This document shows positions 26,867 to 36,183 of a DNA stretch of 64,000 bases, piece after piece. The first letter of the stretch is position 1; every line of letters begins with the position of its first letter. A program made the position numbers and the translations under genes. The stretch is from Streptomyces griseicoloratus (GTDB lineage: Bacteria; Actinomycetota; Actinomycetes; Streptomycetales; Streptomycetaceae), in contig NZ_JACVQF010000241.1 of assembly GCF_014534645.1 (NCBI RefSeq), positions 1 through 64,000 on the forward strand. Reading direction: 5' to 3'. The notes below the pieces were generated by a model that saw only the letters and a list, made by a program, of their open reading frames with translations, did not search any database and was not told the DNA's origin.

Positions 26867-26895
26867 AAACCCCCGGATCGATGATCCGGGGGTTT
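26867..26895. terminator. Bidirectional terminator between tRNA-Ala copy 2 and the NuoF-like gene
   Basis: A 13-bp perfect stem, AAACCCCCGGATC with GATCCGGGGGTTT, and a 3-nt loop. It carries T residues on one strand and A residues on the other, so it can work in both directions. It ends 7 bp before the stop codon of the convergent gene. Confidence 0.9.
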
Positions 26896-26902
26896 GTTCG
26901 TG

Positions 26903-28516
26903 TCAGCGCCCGAGTGCCCGGCGTCCGCGGCCCTGGGAGAGGACCGGCAGGTTGGTGCGCGAGGACGGGGCCTGCGCGCGCGTGTCCTCCTCGATGCGCA
27001 GGGCGAGGGCCGGGCAGCGGCGCACCGCGCGCACGGCCTTGGCCTCCGCGAAGCGCGGCACGTCGGCCTGCGCCACGGTCGGGAAGCCGTCGGCGCCGAG
27101 CTGGAAGACCTCCGGCAGGATGTCCGCGCACAGCCCGTGCCCGCGGCACAGCGTCCAGTCGACGTAGATCTTCTGGCGGCTGGGCCCGTTCTCCTCCGAA
27201 CCGCCGCCGGGGACGCCCGTCGGGGCCCTGCCCCCCTCGAACAGTGGCAGCACGCCCGTCACGGGCCGCCCGCAGCCGTTGCCGAGGACATGGGCGGCGA
27301 GGTCGTCCGTGAACGCCTTGAGGGTCGACTCCAGGAACATCGCCGAACCGTCCGGGTGCGAGCACGCGCCGCGCCGCTTGACGTTGCCCGCGACCTGCTT
27401 GAGCGCCTCCAGGGCGGCCGGGCCGCCGCCGTTCAGCACGTCCTCCAGGCCGCGCGCGGCGGCCGGCAGGCCGAGGTAGCAGGGGCCGCACTGGCCCGCG
27501 CTCTCCTCCGCCAGCCACTGGGCCACCCGCAGCGACTCGCCCAGGGGGCAGGTGTCCTGACCGATCGGCAGGATCGCGCCCGCGCCGAGCGAGCCGCCCA
27601 CCTGCTGCAGGGAGTTGCGGGAGACGATCGCCTCGTCGACCGTCGCCGCGTCGATCCACTTGCCGTGGTAGCCGCCGGTCAGCACGCCCTGGGTCACCGG
27701 CGGGGCGCCGGCGAGCTGGAGGACGTAGCGCAGCGGCACCCCCGTGGGGACCTCGATCACCATGGGGCGGGCGACCGCGCCGGAGACCGTCAGCATGACG
27801 GTGCCGGGCTCGTCGTACAGGCCGGTGTTGCCGTACCGCTCGGGGCCGATGCGTGCGGCGATCGCCAGCTGGGCGAACGTCTCGGCGTTGGACAGCAGCG
27901 TCGGCGCGCCGCCGACGCCGCTCTTCGACGCGCTGATCTTGCGGCCGGGCGGGATCGCCGGGCCGCCGTCGATGGAGCGGATCAGCGAGGCCGCCGCGCC
28001 GGTGACCATCCGCACCGGATTGCGCTGCACGCGCGCCCGGAGGGCCGAGCGGCGTCCGTTGCTCAGGCCCCGCTCGGCGAGCGCGGCCTCCATGGAGCGC
28101 TGCGTGGACTCCCGGGTGACCCCGACCACGAGGGTGCGGGCGCCCAGGGCCTCGGCGCACAGCAGGGCGCCGTCCAGGATGAGGTGCGGGGCGCGGTTGA
28201 TCAGCACCGTGTCCTTGCGGCAGGCCGGCTCGTCCTCGCTGCCGTTGACGACGACGACCGGGCGTACGCCGCGCTTGATCGCCGATTCGGCGACCGAGCG
28301 CAGCTTCTTGTGGAAGGGGAAGCCCGCGCCTCCGCGGCCCCTGAGGTTGATGCGTTCGGCGAGCTGCGCGAGCTGCTCGCCGCCCAACGGTTCGAGCGGC
28401 CCGTGCACCTTCAGGTGCATGGGCAGATCCAGTCTTTCGACAAGGTCGAAACCCGACGTGAGCTGGGGAAGGCCGACGACGCGGACTTCGGGGACGTCGG
28501 GCAGGGCCTCGTTCAC
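26903..28516 (-). CDS. NuoF-like FMN/Fe-S NADH dehydrogenase subunit fused to a 3Fe-4S/4Fe-4S-type ferredoxin
   Basis: The 537-residue protein has a NuoF core with the glycine-rich nucleotide/FMN loop GRGGAGFP (60-67), NGSEDEPACRKD, and a 4Fe-4S site SAGQCGPC with a further Cys in RRGACSHP. A Pro/Gly-rich linker then leads to a small ferredoxin module (about 455-510) with CRGHGLC and a distal CP. Isolated NuoF proteins move electrons from NAD(P)H to a partner. GTG 28516 overlaps the upstream stop as GTGA and has GGAGG 6 nt away; an ATG 27 nt earlier would lie inside the upstream gene. With the cytochrome-b-like protein it probably forms a transmembrane electron path. The acceptor is unknown. 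Confidence 0.85.
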   Translation of the reverse strand: MNEALPDVPEVRVVGLPQLTSGFDLVERLDLPMHLKVHGPLEPLGGEQLAQLAERINLRGRGGAGFPFHKKLRSVAESAIKRGVRPVVVVNGSEDEPACRKDTVLINRAPHLILDGALLCAEALGARTLVVGVTRESTQRSMEAALAERGLSNGRRSALRARVQRNPVRMVTGAAASLIRSIDGGPAIPPGRKISASKSGVGGAPTLLSNAETFAQLAIAARIGPERYGNTGLYDEPGTVMLTVSGAVARPMVIEVPTGVPLRYVLQLAGAPPVTQGVLTGGYHGKWIDAATVDEAIVSRNSLQQVGGSLGAGAILPIGQDTCPLGESLRVAQWLAEESAGQCGPCYLGLPAAARGLEDVLNGGGPAALEALKQVAGNVKRRGACSHPDGSAMFLESTLKAFTDDLAAHVLGNGCGRPVTGVLPLFEGGRAPTGVPGGGSEENGPSRQKIYVDWTLCRGHGLCADILPEVFQLGADGFPTVAQADVPRFAEAKAVRAVRRCPALALRIEEDTRAQAPSSRTNLPVLSQGRGRRALGR

Positions 28517-29751
28517 TTGTGGCCTCCGGAAGGCGTGTTCCAAGGTTCGCCCGAGCCCGGTGCGCCGAAGTCGTGGGACGGGTCGTAGAGCGCACCGGGG
28601 GTTGAATCAGTGGCGGGACCGCTGTTGTACGTGTCGTTCGGGATGTACGTGCCGTGGAGGGGGTTCGTCTCACCGGTGTCGTACACATCACTCCCGCCGT
28701 ACCCGGGGGTGCCCGGGCCGCCGGTGACCGGGACGGTGTAACCGGTGTCGTTGAGCGGGTCGTAGGCCGAGGGGGGTGCCTCGCCGACCGGCGGCGGCGA
28801 CGGGATCGGCCAGCTGCCCGAGGTGCCGTTGCCGCCGTCGACGAGGGGTATCGCCTCGGTCGGGCGCATGTCCGGCGGCGGCTGCGTCGGCGTGGCCGGC
28901 CCGGCCGCGGGCGGCCGCCGGCTGGCGCGCGAGGGGCCGGAGACGGCCCGGTAGGCGGCCGCGAAGCCGCCCGCGGGCCGCTGGGGCGCGAGGCGCTCGG
29001 CGGGCTCGTACAGCGGCGCGGCCGGGGACGGTGTGCCGGGCCGGGGGCCCCGTCGGTCCTCGCGGCCGGGCGGCGCGGACCCCGCCGTCGCCCCGGCCCG
29101 GCTCTCCAGGCGCTCCTCGCGGGCGGGTGTCCCGGCGGTCGCGAACAGCCCGGTGACGGTGTCGGCGACCCTGCGCTTGACCGGCCGGGGCGCCGCGCGC
29201 AGGGCCAGGGCCGCCATGACGCCGAGTACGGACAGGCCGTACAGGAAGGTGAACAGCGGCTTGGCCGCGCGACCCGCGTAGAGGCCGTGCAGGAGGGCCG
29301 CGCACCAGGCCGGGTAGGCCAGCATGTGCATGGCCCGCCAGCGGGCGGCGACGGGCGCGGGGGAGGCGAAGCGGTTGCGCAGGACGCCGGTGACGCCCAC
29401 GAACAGCATGAGCAGTCCGGCCAGGGTGCCCAGGCCGATCAGGAAGGCCCTGCCCCCGAAAGCCTCGTCGTCCGTGGCCAGGAGGCCGAAGGGGATCACC
29501 GCGGCGACCCAGGTGGTGTGTTCCAGCGCCAGCTTGATCCCGATGTGCACCAGCAGGAAGAGGATCGAGGCGACCGCGGTGGTCCGGTGCACCGCCTGGG
29601 CCAGGATCCGCCGGCGGGCGTCGAGGAGGATCCGGTCCTGCGCGACGAGTCCCCAGATCACCGAGCAACTGAGGCAGACGAGCGCGAGGACGCCGGCACC
29701 GAAGTCGAGGAACGCCGCGAACGAGTCGTCCGCCGTGCTGTCCGTCGTCAC
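28513..29751 (-). CDS. Cytochrome-b561/ferric-reductase-like membrane protein with a disordered cytosolic tail
   Basis: The 412-residue protein has about five to six membrane spans in its first 200 residues. Paired His residues are placed for heme b (HRTTAVASILFLLVHIGIK and MHMLAYPAWCAALLHGLY). The remaining 200 residues are Pro/Gly/Ser/Tyr-rich and probably disordered. The GTG at 29751 has GGGAGG 6 nt upstream. Its stop overlaps the start of the NuoF-like gene, so the two are made together. Cytochrome-b-type electron transfer across the membrane (ferric or quinone reduction) is inferred from the His placement. Confidence 0.75.
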   Translation of the reverse strand: MTTDSTADDSFAAFLDFGAGVLALVCLSCSVIWGLVAQDRILLDARRRILAQAVHRTTAVASILFLLVHIGIKLALEHTTWVAAVIPFGLLATDDEAFGGRAFLIGLGTLAGLLMLFVGVTGVLRNRFASPAPVAARWRAMHMLAYPAWCAALLHGLYAGRAAKPLFTFLYGLSVLGVMAALALRAAPRPVKRRVADTVTGLFATAGTPAREERLESRAGATAGSAPPGREDRRGPRPGTPSPAAPLYEPAERLAPQRPAGGFAAAYRAVSGPSRASRRPPAAGPATPTQPPPDMRPTEAIPLVDGGNGTSGSWPIPSPPPVGEAPPSAYDPLNDTGYTVPVTGGPGTPGYGGSDVYDTGETNPLHGTYIPNDTYNSGPATDSTPGALYDPSHDFGAPGSGEPWNTPSGGHK

Positions 29752-30052
29752 GGCCGGCCTCCCCGTGTCGCGGTGCGGGGTGGCAGCGGGAGGTTGCCGG
29801 GGGGTGGCTGCAGGGGAGGGTTCATGGGGGCGACTCCGAGCGGTTCGGTAAAGCGGTCCCGCTGCCGCACTCTAAGTGGCGCCATACCCGTGGGTACGAG
29901 GTTTGAGTTATTGCGTTGTTATCAAATGACAATGCGGTCGTTGTGATGCCCCATAGTGGCCGTTACGCGAAGTAACCTTTGGCCTTGGTTCAGGTTCCAC
30001 CCGGTCCGGAAGCCCGTCGCAGCCTCCGAGGCGACTGCGGTACCCTGACGCC
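29752..30052. promoter_or_regulatory. Divergent regulatory region between the cytochrome-b-like operon and leuS leader
   Basis: This 301-bp spacer contains no gene. It includes a locally AT-rich block (about 29900-29945) with the near-palindrome TTGTTATCAAATGACAA (29916-29932; arms TTGTTAT and ATGACAA around CAA), a candidate repressor site. Toward the leftward operon, TAGAGT can be read on the minus strand near 29870-29875 as a possible -10. Toward leuS the last element is TACCCT at 30041. Confidence 0.35.
30041..30046 (+). promoter_or_regulatory. -10-like hexamer TACCCT before the leuS leader peptide
   Basis: TACCCT-N6-ATG places transcription start at the first base of the leader-peptide ATG, the same arrangement as at proA. 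The leader would then be translated as a leaderless reading frame. No clear -35. Confidence 0.45.
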
Positions 30053-30091
30053 ATGCGTGCCGTACGCCTTCTGCTTAGCGAGCCGCGCTGA
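30053..30091 (+). CDS. Leucine-rich leader peptide of leuS (12 aa), putative attenuator sensor
   Basis: A 12-codon frame reads MRAVRLLLSEPR and then TGA. It contains three consecutive Leu codons CTT-CTG-CTT; CTT is rare in GC-rich genomes like this one, which would make translation sensitive to the supply of charged tRNA-Leu. It is followed by two stem structures and an intrinsic terminator 45 nt downstream, ahead of the leucyl-tRNA synthetase gene. This is the arrangement of a translation-coupled transcription attenuator. The peptide starts with ATG 6 nt after TACCCT and has no ribosome-binding site. Confidence 0.75.
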   Translation: MRAVRLLLSEPR

Positions 30092-30134
30092 TCAGTACCG
30101 ACCACCGGTGATTCGTGGTCGGAATCGGCGCGGC
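30082..30134 (+). promoter_or_regulatory. Alternative RNA structure of the leuS leader (anti-attenuator region)
   Basis: Bases 30082-30092, the last leader codons and stop, can pair with 30124-30134 (GCCGCGC with GCGCGGC, then GAT with ATC, one G-U). These enclose a perfect 8-bp hairpin, CCGACCAC with GTGGTCGG (30098-30122). A ribosome stalled on the Leu codons would cover the 5' strand of the outer stem. I could not identify a sequence that pairs directly with the terminator arms, so the switching mechanism is unresolved. Confidence 0.45.
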
Positions 30135-30135
30135 G

Positions 30136-30160
30136 TCCCCTCCTGTGCGAGGGGATTTTT
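30136..30160 (+). terminator. Intrinsic terminator in the leuS leader (attenuator)
   Basis: TCCCCTC (30136-30142) and GAGGGGA (30149-30155) form a 7-bp stem with a 6-nt loop, followed by five T (30156-30160), then CATTT. A terminator with a true T-tract is unusual in this window and lies only 55 nt before the leuS start, so it can only act as an attenuator. Confidence 0.85.
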
Positions 30161-30214
30161 CATTTCCTGAATGTCGCAGCGCTGGCAGAGACGATCGATG
30201 GAGCTTTGAGGATC

Positions 30215-33091
<2,877 letters not shown>

Positions 33092-33131
33092 CGGTCCGGC
33101 CACGGCGCCGATGAGCTGGGGGTAGTCCCCT

Positions 33132-33174
33132 ACGGGCAGGTTCGGGGTTCTGTCGGAACTCCGGGCCTGCCCGT
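33132..33174 (+). terminator. Terminator after leuS
   Basis: ACGGGCAGG (33132-33140) pairs with CCTGCCCGT (33166-33174) and encloses an inner GTTC/GAAC stem. TGCGTTTACC follows. Confidence 0.75.
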
Positions 33175-33255
33175 TGCGTTTACCGTGGAAGAGCGGCGCG
33201 GTGTGTGCCGCGGTCCGCCGCAGCCGGCGGACCGGACGGTCCGAGGAGGAGCTTC

Positions 33256-33990
33256 GTGGAAGCAGTGATCGCAGTCTTCGCCCTGCTCTTCGTGCTCGCC
33301 CTCGTGCTCGGTGCCTATGCCACGGTGAAGGCCGTCGGCGCCGCCAAGCGCAGCGTGGACCGCGGCATCACCCAGGCCCGCCGCACGGTCGAGGACCACA
33401 CGCTGCGCGCCAAGTCCCTCGTCCAGATGGGCCCGGCGGCCGAGCTCGCACAGCTCCGGCTGACGCTGCGCACCTCGATGCGGGCCACGCAGGACGCGCT
33501 GCACGCGGGCGTCGCCGAGGACGAGTCCCTCAAGGAGTCCCTCGCCCTCTTCGAACGGCTCAGCGCCCACGGGCACGAACTGGACGCCGAACTCAGGCGA
33601 CTGGAGTCCGAACCCGACCGTGCCGCACTCGGCGACCGGCTCCCCGGCCTGCGCGAGCGCACCGAGCGCATCACCCGTTCGGCGGACGCCCTGCGCTGGG
33701 CGGCCCGCGACCGGGCGCGCCGATTCGCGGACGACGACCTGGACACGCTGAGTGCGCAGATCGACGTCGAGGCGGGCGCCCTGCGGCACTGGACGGAGAC
33801 GGAACCCGCCGCCGCGCCGCCGCCCTGGCCCGAGACGCCGGCCGCCGACGGGCCGGCCTCCCGCCGGAGCGGGCCCGGGACCGACCGGCCGGAGCCGGCG
33901 CAGGAACCGACGCGGCCCGCGATCACCCCACCCGGCCCGCGCCCCGTGTACCCCTGGCAGAAGAAGGCCCGCCCGGAGAACACCACCTGA
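33256..33990 (+). CDS. Membrane-anchored coiled-coil-like protein of unknown function
   Basis: The 244-residue protein starts with one membrane span (residues 3-25, VIAVFALLFVLALVLGAY). A long Arg/Glu/Ala/Leu-rich helical region follows (about 30-180, probable coiled coil), then a Pro-rich tail. There is no enzyme motif. GTG 33256 has GAGGAGGA at good spacing; the frame is open 17 codons further upstream but those codons run into the ribosome-binding site. It may be a scaffold at the membrane. It ends 73 bp before the DegV gene. Confidence 0.65.
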   Translation: MEAVIAVFALLFVLALVLGAYATVKAVGAAKRSVDRGITQARRTVEDHTLRAKSLVQMGPAAELAQLRLTLRTSMRATQDALHAGVAEDESLKESLALFERLSAHGHELDAELRRLESEPDRAALGDRLPGLRERTERITRSADALRWAARDRARRFADDDLDTLSAQIDVEAGALRHWTETEPAAAPPPWPETPAADGPASRRSGPGTDRPEPAQEPTRPAITPPGPRPVYPWQKKARPENTT

Positions 33991-34050
33991 GCGCGGCGGG
34001 CATCGCGCCCGGTCCGCGGGGCCGGGCTGCCCTACGGGCGCTACGCCAGG

Positions 34051-34056
34051 TAACCT
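34051..34056 (+). promoter_or_regulatory. -10-like hexamer TAACCT, degV-family gene (leaderless pattern)
   Basis: TAACCT is followed by 7 nt and ATG 34064; no Shine-Dalgarno sequence lies between. Confidence 0.4.
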
Positions 34057-34063
34057 CCAGCTC

Positions 34064-34909
34064 ATGTCCCGCCATGTCGCGATCGTCACCGATTCAACGG
34101 CCTACCTCCCGGCCCGGACGATGGAGCGGCACGGCATCCTCGCGGTACCCCTGACCGTGGTCCTGGGCGACCGGGCGCTGGAGGAGGGCACCGAGATCTC
34201 GACCCGTTCCCTGGCCCAGGCGCTGCAGAAGCGACGCCCCGTCACCACCTCGCGCCCCAGCCCCGAGGTCTTCGCCGAGACGTACCGAAAGATCGCCGAG
34301 TCCGGCGCCGAGGGCATCGTCTCGCTCCACCTCTCCGCCGAGCTCTCGGGCACCCACGACGCGGCGGTCGTCGCCGCGCGCGAGGCACCGGTCCCGGTCC
34401 GCGTCGTGGACACCGGGATGATCGCGATGGCCCTGGGGTTCTGTGCGCTCGCCGCGGCGGAGACGGCGGAGGCGGGCGGCACGGCGGACGAAGCCGTCAC
34501 GGCCGCGGAGAAGCGGGCCGCGGGCACCTCCGCCTACTTCTACGTCGACACCCTCGACTACCTGCGCCGCGGCGGACGGATCGGGGCCGCGCAGGCGCTG
34601 CTCGGTTCCGCGCTCGCGGTGAAACCGCTGCTCCAGCTGGAGGACGGCCGGATCGAACCCCTGGAGAAGGTGCGGACGGCTTCCAAGGCGATCGCCCGCC
34701 TGGAAGAGATCGTCGCCGACCGGGCGGGCAGTGCCCCCGTCGACATCGCCGTCCACCACCTGGCCGCCCCCGAGCGGGCGTCGGCGCTGGCCGAGCGTCT
34801 GCGCGACCGGGTGCCCGGCCTCGTCGACCTGCATGTGAGCGAGGTCGGAGCGGTGATCGGCGCCCATACGGGGCCTGGGCTGCTGGGGGCCGTCGTCTCT
34901 GCGCGGTGA
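34064..34909 (+). CDS. DegV-family fatty-acid-binding protein
   Basis: The 281-residue protein matches DegV (FakB-like), which binds a fatty acid and presents it to a kinase. It shows IVTDSTAYLP, SRPSPEVF, LSAELSGTHDAA, VVDTGMIAMALGF and the RRGGRIGAAQALLGS motif in the second lobe. No FakA-like kinase gene is visible within the window, so the partner must be elsewhere. The ATG has no ribosome-binding site and follows TAACCT at 7 nt. Confidence 0.88.
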   Translation: MSRHVAIVTDSTAYLPARTMERHGILAVPLTVVLGDRALEEGTEISTRSLAQALQKRRPVTTSRPSPEVFAETYRKIAESGAEGIVSLHLSAELSGTHDAAVVAAREAPVPVRVVDTGMIAMALGFCALAAAETAEAGGTADEAVTAAEKRAAGTSAYFYVDTLDYLRRGGRIGAAQALLGSALAVKPLLQLEDGRIEPLEKVRTASKAIARLEEIVADRAGSAPVDIAVHHLAAPERASALAERLRDRVPGLVDLHVSEVGAVIGAHTGPGLLGAVVSAR

Positions 34910-35031
34910 GGTGGGACGGGCGGGCGCGTCCGTCACCCGTAGGGGTGAGAAGGTTGTCCACAACCCGCCGGTAGTCCCCGGGAATCGACCAAGATCATCG
35001 CGGGTCGGCCGAGGTGCCGGATCCTCGGCGC

Positions 35032-36183
35032 ATGGCTCTTCGATCACGTTCACGCACAGCGACCGCGACCAGCGGGCCGGGCCGCGGTCCGGCCTCCGAC
35101 GGCCGTACCCGCCGGCATGCCCGTGGCCATGGTCATGGCCATCGCCGTGACCGGTCACGGCACCGCCGGACGCCGGCCGAGGAACTGCGCCGCCGCGCGG
35201 AGGCCCTCTTCACGGACCGCTCCCAACCTCTCGGAGAACGGGCGGAGTCGGGGACGGGCCCACCCACCCGGACGCCCGACGCCCCGGGAGCCGGGGGCGC
35301 CGTCCCAGGCGCGACGGGGATGGCGGGGGTGGCCCGCGATCGGGGGAGGAGTGCCCTCGGTGATCGCGGGCCGGGTGGTGCCGTTGGTCGCGGGGCGGAC
35401 GTCACCGCCGGCTGTGGGACGGACGGCGAGGCCGAGGGTGTGGTGGGGACCTGGCGGGAGCGGGTCGGGCCGGCGCTGCGGGAGCGGATGCCGCTGTGGC
35501 TGCAGGCGAGGTGCGGGATGGAGCGGCGCAGCGCGGTCGCGCTCACCGTGCTGCTCGTGGTCGCCGCCGTCTTCGCCGTGCAGCACTACTGGACCGGCCG
35601 GACCCAGCCCGTGGCAGCGCCCGAGGTGGTGCGGGAGGCGCCGGAGTACGGCGGGGACGGGCGGGGCACCGGCACGGCGACCGGCCCGGCCACGCCGACC
35701 GGGGCACCGAGCACCACGGCCGGCGCCGAGATCGTGGTGGACGTCGGGGGCAGGGTCCGCGAGCCCGGGGTCCACCGGCTGCCGGCCGGCTCACGGGTCG
35801 CGGACGCCCTGCGCGCCGCTGGCGGTGTCCGCCCCGGCACGAAGACCGACGGACTGAACCGGGCCCGCTTCCTCGTGGACGGCGAGCAGGTGATCGTCGG
35901 CGCGCCCGCTCCCGCCCCCGGCGCGGGACCCGGCCCGGCCGCCCCCGCCCCCGGTGGGCCGGCCGGCCCGGCGGCGGGAGCGGCAGCCGCCACTCCGGTC
36001 TCCCTCAACACGGCGACCGCCGACCAGCTCGACACGCTGCCGGGCGTCGGACCCGTGCTGGCCCAGCACATCATCGACTACCGCACACGGCACGGCGGCT
36101 TCCGCTCGGTGGACGAGCTGCGCGAGGTCAACGGCATCGGCGAGCGCCGCTTCGCCGACCTCCGCAACCTCGTACGGCCATGA
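35032..36183 (+). CDS. comEA: ComEA-family helix-hairpin-helix DNA-binding membrane protein
   Basis: The 383-residue protein has a long, low-complexity N-terminus (His/Arg-rich, then Gly/Ala-rich), one membrane span (about 165-185, SAVALTVLLVVAAVFAV) and an SLBB domain (IVVDVGGRVREPGVHRLPAG). After a Gly/Pro/Ala linker comes the double helix-hairpin-helix (NTATADQLDTLPGVGPVLA and EVNGIGERRFADL). ComEA binds incoming DNA in competent bacteria; its role in Streptomyces is not clear. ATG 35032 is taken; a GTG 18 nt earlier is possible. Its stop overlaps the comEC start (ATGA). Confidence 0.85.
   Translation: MALRSRSRTATATSGPGRGPASDGRTRRHARGHGHGHRRDRSRHRRTPAEELRRRAEALFTDRSQPLGERAESGTGPPTRTPDAPGAGGAVPGATGMAGVARDRGRSALGDRGPGGAVGRGADVTAGCGTDGEAEGVVGTWRERVGPALRERMPLWLQARCGMERRSAVALTVLLVVAAVFAVQHYWTGRTQPVAAPEVVREAPEYGGDGRGTGTATGPATPTGAPSTTAGAEIVVDVGGRVREPGVHRLPAGSRVADALRAAGGVRPGTKTDGLNRARFLVDGEQVIVGAPAPAPGAGPGPAAPAPGGPAGPAAGAAAATPVSLNTATADQLDTLPGVGPVLAQHIIDYRTRHGGFRSVDELREVNGIGERRFADLRNLVRP

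Noticed and set aside
30053-30214. A T-box riboswitch for leuS
   Set aside because: The leader is too short and lacks the long stem I, the specifier loop and the T-box sequence; a leader peptide plus terminator explains it better.
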